A stretch of DNA of 64,000 nucleotides. Source: Psychrobacillus glaciei. Lineage in GTDB: Bacteria; Bacillota; Bacilli; Bacillales_A; Planococcaceae. The stretch is from the NCBI RefSeq assembly GCF_008973485.1, contig NZ_CP031223.1:1984001-2048000 (forward strand), read 5' to 3'. How positions within the stretch are numbered: the first letter of the stretch is position 1; each line of letters opens with the position of its first letter. Below the pieces are notes generated by a model, which was not told where the DNA came from, did no database searches, and worked only from the letters and a program-made list of their open reading frames with translations. Positions 26,107 to 35,652 of the stretch are shown one piece after another. The position numbers and the translations under genes are program-made.

Positions 26107-26988
26107 ATGAACTTTACTAAAATGCATGGATTGGGCAATAATTATGTCATTTTTAATCAATTGGACGATCCGAATAATGTACTGGAAGAGCAGATGTATC
26201 CAGAACTTTCAAGAAGAGTTTCCAATGTGAATTTTGGAATTGGCTCCGATGGTATTATTCTCATTTGCCCTTCGCAGATGGCTGATTTTAAAATGAGAAT
26301 TTTTAATGAAGATGGTTCTGAGGCTAAAAATTGCGGAAATGGCCTGCGCTGTGTTGCAAAGTTTTTAGTTGATTCTGCGTATGCAACGGAACCTCGCTTT
26401 ACGATTGAAACATTGGGTGGTGTGGTCAGCGTTGAGGTAGAGGTGGAATTGGATAAAAAGCAATCTATTCAATACGTTAACGTGGATATGGGTGAACCAA
26501 AACTATTGAAAGGAATGATTCCTATGGAAGGTGATCCATTCATGCCCGCAATGAACGAACCCCATACCTTTGGAGAAGATAAGTATCATCTGAGCTGCGT
26601 CTCGATGGGCAATCCGCATGCGATCATCTTTGTGGATGAGGTGAATGCCGTTCCGTTAGAGAAAATAGGCCCTGTCATAGAACATGACAGCCTATTCCCA
26701 GAACGGGTAAACGTAGGAATAGTTCAAATTAAAGGGCGTCAGGAGATTGATTACCGAGTGTGGGAAAGAGGATCAGGTCTAACAATGGCTTGTGGTACAG
26801 GTGCTTGCGCTGCAGTTGTTGCAGCTACAATGAATCAATTGCTTGATCGAAATGAGGCGGTAACTGTGCATCTTCCTGGAGGAGATTTGACAGTAACTTG
26901 GGATGAACAAGGTCATGTTTGGAAAAGAGGTGAAGCTTCTTATATTTGCCATGGTGAATTAGATTTTCAATATTCGTTTTCTGCTTAA
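26107..26988 (+). CDS. dapF: Diaminopimelate epimerase
   Basis: A 293-residue enzyme converting LL-DAP to meso-DAP for peptidoglycan and lysine. Both catalytic cysteines are present: Cys76 in AKNCGNGLRC and Cys229 in TMACGTGACAA. The N-terminus MNFTKMHGLGNNYV is typical. ATG 26107 lies 14 bp after the aminotransferase stop, behind AGAGGGGGATGAAG; the longer open frame upstream overlaps the preceding gene and is not used. Its pairing with a DapL-like gene forms a short route to meso-DAP. Confidence 0.92.
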   Translation: MNFTKMHGLGNNYVIFNQLDDPNNVLEEQMYPELSRRVSNVNFGIGSDGIILICPSQMADFKMRIFNEDGSEAKNCGNGLRCVAKFLVDSAYATEPRFTIETLGGVVSVEVEVELDKKQSIQYVNVDMGEPKLLKGMIPMEGDPFMPAMNEPHTFGEDKYHLSCVSMGNPHAIIFVDEVNAVPLEKIGPVIEHDSLFPERVNVGIVQIKGRQEIDYRVWERGSGLTMACGTGACAAVVAATMNQLLDRNEAVTVHLPGGDLTVTWDEQGHVWKRGEASYICHGELDFQYSFSA

Positions 26989-27024
26989 AAAAATATTAAA
27001 AAACACCGAGGAGTGTGGAAGAGT

Positions 27025-28350
27025 ATGAACAGAGAAAGCATACTAAAAATGGTAAAAGAACAAAATGTGCGGTACATTCGGTTACAATTTACGGATTTAT
27101 TTGGGACGATAAAAAATGTCGAAATTCCAGCCAGTCAGTTAACGAAAGCTTTAGACAATAAAATGATGTTCGATGGCTCATCTATTGAGGGCTTTGTGCG
27201 TATTGAAGAATCGGATATGTTATTATATCCTGACCTCGATACGTTCGTTATCTTTCCTTGGACGGCAGAAAAAGGAAAGGTAGCCCGATTCATCTGTGAT
27301 ATATATCATCCTGATGGAACTCCATTTGATGGAGATCCTCGTCTAAATTTAAAAAGAGTGTTAAAAGATATGGAAGAGCTAGGGTTTACCAATTTCAACC
27401 TTGGACCTGAGCCCGAATTTTTCTTGTTCAAACTGGATGACAAAGGTGAACCAACACTCGAATTGAATGATAAAGGCGGTTATTTCGATCTTGCGCCTAC
27501 CGATCTAGGGGAAAATTGTAGACGTGATATTGTATTGGAATTAGAAGAAATGGGTTTTGAAATTGAGGCATCCCACCATGAGGTTGCTCCAGGTCAACAC
27601 GAAATAGACTTTAAATATCAAGATGCCATAAGAGCTTGCGATGACATTCAAACCTTTAAACTCGTAGTCAAAACAATTGCCCGTAAACACGGGTTGCTGG
27701 CAACGTTTATGCCAAAGCCATTGTTCGGTATAAATGGATCAGGCATGCACTGTAACTTAAGCTTATTTAAAGGAGGAAAGAATACTTTTTATGATCCAAA
27801 TGGGGTGTTGGAATTAAGTGATACAGCAAGAAGCTTTTTGGCAGGAATATTAAAACATGCACCGAGTTTCACAGCTGTTACAAATCCTACTGTTAATTCT
27901 TATAAAAGGTTAGTTCCGGGATATGAGGCACCGTGTTATGTAGCATGGTCGGCAAGAAACAGAAGCCCGCTTATTCGTATTCCAGCTTCACGTGGCTTGA
28001 GTACTCGTGTAGAAGTTCGTAGTGTTGACCCTGCTGCAAATCCTTATCTAGCAATGGCTGTCCTACTAGCTGCGGGATTAGATGGGATAAAAAATAATGC
28101 AACGGCTCCAGAACCAGTAGACCGAAATATTTATGCTATGTCGAAAGAGCAACGTAAGGAATATGGCATTATTGATCTGCCTTCTACGTTGACACAAGCT
28201 CTCGAATTGTTAAAGACAAATGAAGTGATCACGAATGCTTTAGGCAGACATTTGTTTGAACATTTTGTAGAAGCAAAAGAAATCGAATGGGATATGTTTA
28301 GAACGACTGTACATCCTTGGGAACGTGAGCAATATATGAGACAGTATTAA
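27025..28350 (+). CDS. glnA: Glutamine synthetase type I
   Basis: A 441-residue GSI enzyme joining ammonia to glutamate. Signatures are [29 protein letters not shown], the [10 protein letters not shown] metal region, [21 protein letters not shown] and the C-terminal [15 protein letters not shown]. The length fits the short Gram-positive GSI-alpha form. I chose ATG 27025; AGGAG lies eleven bases upstream and the in-frame GTG 27013 sits inside that ribosome site. No glnR gene is beside it, unlike the usual glnRA operon, so it is probably a second, pathway-specific synthetase supplying glutamine for the amidotransferase that follows. Confidence 0.88.
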   Translation: MNRESILKMVKEQNVRYIRLQFTDLFGTIKNVEIPASQLTKALDNKMMFDGSSIEGFVRIEESDMLLYPDLDTFVIFPWTAEKGKVARFICDIYHPDGTPFDGDPRLNLKRVLKDMEELGFTNFNLGPEPEFFLFKLDDKGEPTLELNDKGGYFDLAPTDLGENCRRDIVLELEEMGFEIEASHHEVAPGQHEIDFKYQDAIRACDDIQTFKLVVKTIARKHGLLATFMPKPLFGINGSGMHCNLSLFKGGKNTFYDPNGVLELSDTARSFLAGILKHAPSFTAVTNPTVNSYKRLVPGYEAPCYVAWSARNRSPLIRIPASRGLSTRVEVRSVDPAANPYLAMAVLLAAGLDGIKNNATAPEPVDRNIYAMSKEQRKEYGIIDLPSTLTQALELLKTNEVITNALGRHLFEHFVEAKEIEWDMFRTTVHPWEREQYMRQY

Positions 28351-28397
28351 GGGAAATCACATTTTAAGGAAAATCCTAAAAGAAAGAGTGATGTCGA

Positions 28398-30248
28398 GTG
28401 TGTGGAATAGTAGGTTGGGTAGATTGGCGTAATGATTTGACACGACATGTATCCGTAATGGAAAAAATGGCAGAAACCATGTCTAAGCGAGGTCCAGATG
28501 CTTTAAATGTATGGAGTTCACAGCAAATTTCATTCGGACATACACGTCTCACCGTTGTTGATCCTATTGGTGGTACTCAGCCAATGGAAAAGGAAAAAAA
28601 CTGGTGGGCTTATCGGATTGTATATAATGGAGAGCTTTATAATACGGAAGATATTCGGAAGGAATTATTGAAAAGAGGGTATTCTTTTCGTTCTTACTCT
28701 GATACGGAAGTGCTACTCACAGCATATATCGAATGGGGAGAAGCATGTGTTAAGCATTTAAATGGAATTTTTGCCTTTGCTATTTGGGATGAATGCAAAG
28801 AACAGGTTTATATCGCAAGAGATCGTCTAGGTGTGAAACCTCTTTTTTATCATAAAGAAAATGGATCGCTTTTATTTGGTTCAGAGATCAAAGCAATTCT
28901 GGCTCACCCAAAGATAAAGGCTGAGGTAGATCGGGAAGGGCTCAAAGAAATATTCAGCTTAGGTCCATCTCGAACTCCCGGTCATGGTGTATTTAGAGGC
29001 ATACACGAACTTCGCCCAGCACATGCACTTATCTTTAAAAGAAACGGGTTTAAACAATGGCGTTATTGGAATGTAGATAGTCATAAACACCACCATTCAC
29101 TTGATGAAACAGTAGAACAAGTTTCTTTTCTTGTAAAAGATGCCATCGAACGTCAGTTAGTTGCCGATGTACCTGTTTGTACCTTTTTGTCAGGTGGAGT
29201 TGATTCGAGTGCCATTAGTGCCATTGCTGCTGATTATTTTATAAAGCATGGACGGGGACAGCTTCACACATATTCTATTGATTATGAACAAAATAGTCAA
29301 TATTTTAAAGCAAATTCTTTTCAGCCAGATGAAGATGCATCTTGGATTATAAAAATGGAGCAATATTTAAAAACAAATCATCATGCAACCGTTATGGATA
29401 ATGAGAAATTAGTAGAATTTCTGGATAAATCCGTATTGATGAGAGATTTACCTGGTATGGCTGATGTAGACGCATCCCTATTATGGTTTTGTGAACAAAT
29501 TAAACAGGATTATACCGTTGCTTTATCAGGAGAATGTGCGGATGAAATATTCGGCGGCTATCCATGGTTTTATCGAGACGACATTTTACATGTGAATGGA
29601 TTTCCCTGGATAAGATCACTAGAGCAAAGACAGCAGCTATTACTTCCTCATTGGCAAAAGAAGCTCCATTTAAACGAATATGTAATGGATAGGTACAATG
29701 AAACGATTGCTGAAGCTCCACCATTAGAAGGGGAAACATCCGTTGAAGCACGACGTCGGGAAATGTTTTATTTAAATATGATTTGGTTTATGCCAACATT
29801 ATTGGAACGAAAAGATCGAATGAGCATGGGTGCAGGCTTAGAAGTACGTGTCCCATTTGCTGATCATCGGCTTGTTGAATATGCATGGAACATCCCTTGG
29901 GAGATGAAAATGCTAAATGGTCGAGAGAAGGGAATATTGCGAAAGGCGTTAGAAGGAGTTCTTCCGAATGATGTTCTTTATCGTAAAAAGAGCCCATATC
30001 CGAAAACCCATCATCCCGAATATTTGAAACTAGTAAAGACGAAGTTAAAAAACATCCTCGACAACCAATCATCCCCAATATTAGAAATCATGTCAAAGCA
30101 AAAAGTTCAAGATATCATCGATTCAGATGGCTCTTCGTTCAAAAATCCTTGGTTTGGCCAGCTTATGACTGGCCCACAACTTATCGCTCATATCTCTCAA
30201 ATTAACACGTGGCTCGAACGATACAATATTAACATTATAGACAACTAA
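28398..30248 (+). CDS. asnB: Glutamine-dependent asparagine synthetase-type amidotransferase
   Basis: A 616-residue class II amidotransferase. Cys2 after the GTG start at 28398 is the glutaminase nucleophile (MCGIVGWVDW); RGPDA at 31 to 35 and NGELYN at 78 to 83 bind glutamine. The synthetase domain has the ATP-pyrophosphatase loop SGGVDSS at 265 to 271 and ECADEIFGGYPWF later. Canonical members make asparagine. In B. subtilis, AsnB also amidates meso-DAP in peptidoglycan, which would suit the dapL/dapF/glnA neighbours. 616 residues is close to AsnO-type length. It is the last gene of the cluster. Confidence 0.85.
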   Translation: MCGIVGWVDWRNDLTRHVSVMEKMAETMSKRGPDALNVWSSQQISFGHTRLTVVDPIGGTQPMEKEKNWWAYRIVYNGELYNTEDIRKELLKRGYSFRSYSDTEVLLTAYIEWGEACVKHLNGIFAFAIWDECKEQVYIARDRLGVKPLFYHKENGSLLFGSEIKAILAHPKIKAEVDREGLKEIFSLGPSRTPGHGVFRGIHELRPAHALIFKRNGFKQWRYWNVDSHKHHHSLDETVEQVSFLVKDAIERQLVADVPVCTFLSGGVDSSAISAIAADYFIKHGRGQLHTYSIDYEQNSQYFKANSFQPDEDASWIIKMEQYLKTNHHATVMDNEKLVEFLDKSVLMRDLPGMADVDASLLWFCEQIKQDYTVALSGECADEIFGGYPWFYRDDILHVNGFPWIRSLEQRQQLLLPHWQKKLHLNEYVMDRYNETIAEAPPLEGETSVEARRREMFYLNMIWFMPTLLERKDRMSMGAGLEVRVPFADHRLVEYAWNIPWEMKMLNGREKGILRKALEGVLPNDVLYRKKSPYPKTHHPEYLKLVKTKLKNILDNQSSPILEIMSKQKVQDIIDSDGSSFKNPWFGQLMTGPQLIAHISQINTWLERYNINIIDN

Positions 30249-30312
30249 AATGTTCCAGAATCTTGTTCTCTGCCAAATATAAATGAAAATCACAAAAGAG
30301 GGTAGGATAGAA

Positions 30313-30643
30313 ATGGATGATTTATTTTACTTAAACAAGGAAAACGTGTTTATAAAAGATGTTACTCCGACTATGATGGTCAACTCAAAATTAAATAGAA
30401 CACTTCCTATTTCTGAAATTCTTTATACACATATTCAAACAATGATTAAGTATCGTTCGAACCAAAACAAAGCCTGGGAGTCTAATTTCCCAAATTTCAA
30501 AAGATACTTATATCAACGATCTAATTAAAAGTGAAACAGATAAATTCAGTATTACGCAACTTGCAGGACTTGATAATACTGATGCGGTAATTAAAAAATA
30601 TTACGAAAGAAATTTTATTGAAACAGACGTTTTTATGAATTGA
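30313..30643 (+). pseudogene. Frameshifted gene of unknown function
   Basis: ATG 30313 (behind AGGATAGAA) reads MDDLFYLNKENVFIKD, then RTLPISEILYTHIQTMIKYR. One base out of register near 30500 (an A-run in TTTCAAAAGATAC) shifts it; the continuation is FSITQLAGLDNTDAVIKKYY, ending ETDVFMN at 30643. Corrected length is about 109 residues. The last part looks like a helix-turn-helix followed by a recognition helix, but I do not recognise a family. Confidence 0.45.
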
Positions 30644-30906
30644 GGGATTAATATTTTTTCATAATGTAGGTGAATTAAAAATAGTAAGCCTATTACTTAT
30701 CACGAAATCGTAATTTTCCCGAATGTAACGTAAGTTCTAAAAAGAAAATATGGAGAAACTTCGCATGAGTGGAAGGGAGAGGAGTTTTCCAACCGTTTTA
30801 ATTTTGTTGAAAAGTTCGGATTTTTATTACATTAGTTAAGACGTTACTGCTCTTAAAAGCGATAACGTCTTTTATATCATCTTTATTTAAAACTATAGAA
30901 ATACGT
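30644..30906. other. Intergenic stretch with a terminator
   Basis: There is no gene. A hairpin AGACGTTA pairing with TAACGTCT plus a T-run at about 30838 to 30876 is a probable rho-independent terminator; the rest is A/T-rich. Confidence 0.5.
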
Positions 30907-31250
30907 TTAAATATATTCACCAAATAACTCCGGCTTCCAAATATGAATGGCATGATTTTTTTTGCAGATACTTTCTCTAAATTTTGAATTAACGCAAATA
31001 ATCAACTCTACTTAAAACGGCCAAAATCCTCATATGACGGGGGTTCGGCTGTTTTTATTATTTCCTAAGGTTAAGGAAATAAGGATTAACGCAAAAACAC
31101 CAGAATATCGATCAAAGATGAAAGAATAAAGGAAGAAAAGTTGTTTTAGATGGTGTTGAACCTAAACGAATGGGTTTTGAAGAATCACCTGCGTTGATTT
31201 TGGCAGAGATTAATCCTCTTTTTTTTGAACTTCTTGAACTCCCATGAAAA
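30907..31250. pseudogene. Decayed recombinase unit, copy 2
   Basis: On the minus strand, 30907 to 30985 reads HAIHIWKPELFGEYI, matching the C-terminus of the recombinase remnant at 21180. Next comes a hairpin (ACGGCCAAAATCC with GGGGTTCGGCTGTT, 31016 to 31060), then TAACGCAAAAACACCAGAA, and on the plus strand a small-gene remnant (VVLDGVEPKRMGFEESPAL). The same order is seen at 43095 to 43400 and partly at 21180 to 21475, so this is a repeated, decayed unit. Confidence 0.6.
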
Positions 31251-31398
31251 TAAAAAAATGCTTAAAATCTAATAAACTGCATAACAAAAGAGATACCGTA
31301 AAATTATGATGACATCTGCCTTACATATAATGTTTTTTATAATAAGTGTCTCGTAATTGGATATTTATGTTAATATATGTATTAGATTGTGAAGGTTT

Positions 31399-31432
31399 AC
31401 ACTTAAACTAATCCCGCAGTTTAGTTGTAGAA
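31399..31432. repeat. Palindromic spacer right half-unit
   Basis: ACACTTAAACTAATCCCGC followed by AGTTTAGTTGTAG, directly upstream of the next broken exported-protein gene. Confidence 0.6.
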
Positions 31433-31446
31433 AGGGAGAGAAAAAA

Positions 31447-31942
31447 GTGAAAAAAATACTGAAATACATAATAATCGGCATGGTTTCTTTTTTTTTTGAT
31501 TTTTTTCGGATTTTCCAACTCATTGAGATGGGCTAAGCAAGGAGAGTTTTTAAAATACGATAATGGTGTGACAATTGAAGTTTATAATTCAAGTAAACAA
31601 GTAATAACGGATTTAAACTTCTATTTTTCGTTTGATGGTAATCAAGTATATCAGGATTTAGGTACTATCAATCAATTAGAACCCGGTGAAACCACTAGTC
31701 GTTATAGTCATAAAATAAAAGACACAGGTAATGATAGAAGTTTATACTTACATTATCCAATTAACAAAACTGAGGCAGAAGTTGAGAGTCTAGCTTATTT
31801 ACCGTCTTATAAACCAAGTAAGATTGTTGTTATTTTAGAAATAACCGGAACTGATAATAAGGAGAAACTTTTATTTAGGGTAAAAGGGTATGAAGATGTT
31901 TTTGGCAAATATGAATTTGATTTGACTTCCGTTAGAGAGTGA
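31447..31942 (+). pseudogene. Exported protein with frameshift in its signal-peptide T-tract
   Basis: GTG 31447, behind AAAGGGAGAG, starts a signal peptide (KKILKYIIIGMVSFFF) that runs into ten Ts at 31488 to 31497. The continuation FFGFSNSLRWAKQGEF lies in the next frame and is open to 31942. Losing one T would give a 164-residue exported protein whose mature part has a beta-sandwich pattern (TIEVYNSSKQVITDLNFYFS). This is the same kind of lesion as at 932 and 1566: a small secreted protein, a T homopolymer, a one-base shift. Confidence 0.65.
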
Positions 31943-31970
31943 TTGCTTAGAGGGTACCAAGGAGTGATTA

Positions 31971-32107
31971 TTCAACTAACTGGTGCTTTAGCATAACAAG
32001 ACCATCATCTCGATGGTCTTGTTATTTATACAAAACATCAAGTAAGTCTCAGAAATCCTTTGTGAAATGTTACACTTAAACTAACGTCGCAGTTTAGTTG
32101 AAGAAGG
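31971..32107. repeat. Palindromic spacer, complete copy with strong terminator
   Basis: TTCAACTAACTGGTGCTTTAG, terminator hairpin AACAAGACCATC pairing with GATGGTCTTGTT, then CTTAAACTAACGTCGC and AGTTTAGTTGAAGAAGG. It is the clearest example of the left half, terminator and right half arrangement. Confidence 0.8.
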
Positions 32108-32197
32108 ATATTTTCTGTTTAAGCGAATTAGAATTTCAAACAACCCCTTACACTAATACAGGTATTGAAAATAATACAAACATAGGAGGTATGAGAT

Positions 32198-32635
32198 ATG
32201 AAAATCAATAGAATAGATCATGTGAGTATAAACGTAAATAATCTTTCAGAGGCTAAAGCTTTTTTTCTTGATTTAGGACTTCAAGTGCAAGCGGAATGGG
32301 AATTGGATGGAGAACAGTTGGACAGAATAGTTGGGCTTAATAATGTTAAAACGGCATGTGTAGGATTGGGGATGCCAGATGGTGAGGTATGGATAGAGCT
32401 AGTTAAATTTTATACGCCGTCAGATGAAAAAGATATTCAACAACCTTTTGCAAATACGCTGGGTATACGACATATTTGCTTTGCTGTTGAAGATATTGAA
32501 GCTATTGTTGCAAGATTAAAAAAGAATGGCACGGAAATCTTTAGTGAGATACAGCAATATGAAGAAAGTTATAAGTTATGCTACGTTCGTGGTCCAGAGG
32601 GAATTATTTTAGAGTTGGCGGAGAAAATCAGATAA
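32198..32635 (+). CDS. VOC-family protein (glyoxalase/dioxygenase fold)
   Basis: A 145-residue protein with two beta-alpha-beta-beta-beta units: INRIDHVSINVNNLSEAKAF with His8 at the usual metal position, GEVWIELVKF with a glutamate, LGIRHICFAVEDIEAIVA with a second His, and GPEGIILELAEK with a last Glu. These are the four positions that bind metal in glyoxalase I-like enzymes, so it is probably catalytically competent, substrate unknown. ATG 32198 follows AGGAGGTATGAGAT. It is a single gene between palindromic spacers. Confidence 0.85.
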   Translation: MKINRIDHVSINVNNLSEAKAFFLDLGLQVQAEWELDGEQLDRIVGLNNVKTACVGLGMPDGEVWIELVKFYTPSDEKDIQQPFANTLGIRHICFAVEDIEAIVARLKKNGTEIFSEIQQYEESYKLCYVRGPEGIILELAEKIR

Positions 32636-32690
32636 ATATTGAATGGGACTTTAAATGATTTAGTTCTCTAACTTTAAAGATTTCTTCTTA

Positions 32691-32806
32691 AACTATCGGG
32701 TGATTTAGTTAAACAAGACCATTTCGATGGTCTATTTTTTTTAACCAAAACATCAGGTAGATCACAGAAATCCATTGTGAAATGTTACACTTAAGCTAAC
32801 GAGGCA
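32691..32806. repeat. Palindromic spacer, copy cut by intron C
   Basis: AACTATCGGGTGATTTAGTT, hairpin AACAAGACCATTTCGATGGT with a T-run, then CTTAAGCTAACGAGGCA, where intron C begins. Confidence 0.7.
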
Positions 32807-34360
32807 GCGCAACAAGTTTTGTTATAAGCACTAATGTATGAAAAAACAAGGGATTTCTCCGGTAATCCTAACTTTATAACCGAGGATAGAAATGATAAAA
32901 CCATGTATTTTGAAACTATTCCATTAAGATTCCTGCATGCGTCATAATGGACAGATTATGGGTTCTGAAGCCACTCCTCAAGGAAAAGGTGTGCCAATGG
33001 ATATGCCGGATGGCTGAAGAACTAAATATGGTGAGAATTTTCTTGTGGAAAAGAACAGACGAACTTCCGGAGGTACGGGTCTAAAGTTGGAACATAAAGA
33101 AACTTGTGTACCATCAAACGATGGGGTGAGTGACGTAGAGTAAAAATTGCTTCAACGAAACACGTTATACCGAACAACGGCGGTATCCAGCTCATAGGAA
33201 GCACCTAAGTTTAGAAAAAAATATAACTAAATTGTAAGGGACTTGGAAAGTAAGGAACGTTGACTCAAGGGCTTTCACCCGAAACGGTTGCTATAAGCGG
33301 TATGACGAAATGCATTTGTCCTTATGAGGGTAGGGGTACGACCAGTGAAATCTCTGTAATGGAGGTGGAGGAACAGCCCCAAGTCTAGCGATAGTAGTAA
33401 TTATTTTTCAACTGTGCATTGCACCGGTCGGGTAAGAACGGGGGAACATCACTTCAAGAGGAATGATGCCACAGTGCAAGCTCTACGATATTGGGATTAT
33501 TACGGGATGACAGACACCTTTACAGACTTATATCAACGAGCCAAAAATAAAGAATCATTCCATTCTCTAAATGACATCATCACGTCGAGGAACAATATTT
33601 TATTAGCGTATCGAACAATCAAGTCAAATAAAGGGTCGAAGACCCCCGGAACAGATGGTAATCCTATTGTAGACATAGAGGAACGATCGGAGAACGAATT
33701 AGTAGAAGAAATACAAAGTAGGCTAAAAAATTATTGCCCAAAGAAAGTTAGACGTAAACTAATCGAAAAAGATAATGGTAAGATGCGTCCACTAGGTATT
33801 CCATGCATTCTGGATAGAATCATACAACAGTGGTTTTAACAAGAGTTAGAACCGACTTCGGAGGCTCATTTTTATTATCACAACTACAGATTTAGACTTT
33901 TACGGTCTAATCATCATGCGATGGCAAGAATTCAATTTCTAGTTAATCAGTCGAAACAGCATTACGTTGTAGACGTTGATATAAAAGGATTCTTTGATAA
34001 TATCAATCATATCTTACTTATTAAGCAGTTATGGAATTTAGGTATTCAGGATAGACAAGTTCTATCCTGTATATCAAAAATCTAAAAGCCGAAGTGGATG
34101 GAGAAAGTATCCCAATAAAAGGGTTACCCAAGGTGGCCTACTTTCGCCATTATTGTCTAGTATTGTATTGGACCAATGGGTAACGAATCAATAGGAACTA
34201 TTCCCCCTCCATAAAAACTTTAAAACTAGGGAAGGTTAACTTCTTGCAAAGAAGCGCACTCACTTAAAAGAAGGCTACATAGTTAGGTAGACTGATGACT
34301 TTAAAATCATCTGTCGAGATTGGAAAACTGCTGAAAAGTGGTATCATGCTGTTAAACTAT
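32807..34360 (+). mobile_element. Group II intron C, 3'-truncated and decayed
   Basis: The start GCGCAACAAGTTTTG and 5' ribozyme match intron B, with a short deletion near 32970. The reverse-transcriptase region follows to about 34360, where similarity to intron B stops inside the palm domain. Domains V and VI are absent, so it cannot splice. Confidence 0.8.
33414..34360 (+). pseudogene. Truncated group II intron maturase
   Basis: The first 141 codons match the intact maturase at 13372 (SNKGSKTPGTDGNPI, RPLGIPCILDRIIQQ). A TAA at 33837 replaces an AAA codon. Beyond it, similarity to RT domains continues with further stops and small deletions (VDVDIKGFFDNINH remains readable) until the truncation near 34360; the YADD box is damaged. 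Confidence 0.85.
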
Positions 34361-34447
34361 TTTTACAATACCTATTAATACCTATAATAGATATTGTTTG
34401 AAATTAAACTTGATGAAATAATTTCAGAGACGAAGTGAGGAAATAAG

Positions 34448-34806
34448 ATGATACTATTGATAAGTTGTACATTAATTTTTCTATTATGTTAAGTTGTACA
34501 TTATACATTCTCGAATGAAAATCGGAATTCCAACATGGATGGAATGATGATATCTATGTCAAACTCCATGATGGTGAGTGTTTCTATAGGGACTATACTT
34601 GGAACCTTTATTCAAAATAAAAATTTAACCATGCCTACAATAGTACCTGTATTAATAGGAATGGTAGTGGGGTATTTAAATGGAAACCCGTCTCACTTAT
34701 GGCTGCATTAGATAGAAATGTTGGAGGTATTCTGGGTGGAATGATGGGTTCTTTGCTAGGAGTTATGTTACAGCCTAAGTCTGCAGAACTAATGAGGCGG
34801 CAATAA
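34448..34806 (+). pseudogene. Small multi-pass membrane protein, broken
   Basis: ATG 34448 reads ILLISCTLIFLLC then TAA. The same frame continues with NMDGMMISMSNSMMVSVSIG and TMPTIVPVLIGMVVGYL. A frameshift near 34680 leads to SLMAALDRNVGGILGGMMGS, ending LQPKSAELMRRQ. Corrected, it would be a 118-residue protein with three or four methionine- and glycine-rich membrane helices. Function unknown. Confidence 0.55.
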
Positions 34807-34935
34807 TTTTCATATCTTTCTCTAAGCAAATTCTCCATAATAAAGGGCAGATTGCTTGAACCTGCCCTTTATTATTATTCATGTTGTAATACTTAATGAA
34901 GTGGAAAATATCAAATATTATTCACCAGGTAGAGA

Positions 34936-35064
34936 TTAGTAACTACTCATAAAAGAAGCGCCTACGATGATAAGGAGAATAAACAATACGACAATCAATG
35001 CAAAGCTTGAACCCATGTTACTACTGCCACCGCTATAGTTTCCTTCATATGAACCTTCACTCAT
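34936..35064 (-). CDS. YjcZ-family sporulation peptide
   Basis: A 42-residue peptide too short for routine gene finding. The N-terminus is Gly/Ser/Tyr-rich (SEGSYEGNYSGGSSNM) and the C-terminal helix FALIVVLFILLIIVGASF is the hallmark of the YjcZ/YhdX group of small sporulation proteins in Bacillales. The ribosome site TAGGAGGTGAAAATAT before ATG 35064 is perfect. It supports a spore-forming host. Likely membrane-inserted in the developing spore or mother cell. Confidence 0.85.
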   Translation of the reverse strand: MSEGSYEGNYSGGSSNMGSSFALIVVLFILLIIVGASFMSSY

Positions 35065-35069
35065 ATATT

Positions 35070-35652
35070 TTCACCTCCTATATTAAGATTAAGGATTACT
35101 TGAATACATCCTTAAAAATATGTTATGTCAAAAATATGAATGTACTTGGACTAATTTGATAAGTTTCACTAGCTCCGCAATAATATTACAAAATATTAAT
35201 ATAATCTAAATATTAATATTTTTAATTTTACTTAAAGAAATGTCCTTGAAAGAGATAAAATTAGATGATAACCCATCCAAAGCTAAGAAGTTCTCGTTCT
35301 TCCATACTTTTTGAAATGTTAAGTAAAAATAGAGTAGTTAGTATAAAACAGTTTTATTATGATTGTGAATTCCTACATTAAAACTGAAGATAGAACAACA
35401 AGAGGGGTGACGAAAGGCTTATTGATGAAGCGTAATTTATAGAAAGCAGGGATTCTATTTATTAAAAAGTAGGTACCCAAGCAAAGTAGTATTTGTTAAA
35501 GAAGTATCAAAGAACAACTAAACGTCTTTGATACTTCTTTTTTAAAAATTTTTATAAAGGGATTACTGTCATATCATTAATTATGACTTGAAAAGATTTT
35601 GGTTCTTCTTGAGCTACCATTGGAAGCTCAAGAAGGGTTTATTGCTAACCTT
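35070..35652. other. Intergenic stretch with terminator
   Basis: There is no supported gene. A strong hairpin AAGTATCAAAGA with TCTTTGATACTT and a T-run lies at 35501 to 35543. The remainder is A/T-rich. Confidence 0.5.

Noticed and set aside
841-32806. Spacers as true integron attC sites
   Set aside because: The inverted cores AACTAAC and GTTTAGTT do not match the RYYYAAC/GTTRRRY consensus, and no integron integrase is present. I keep cassette-like only as a hypothesis.
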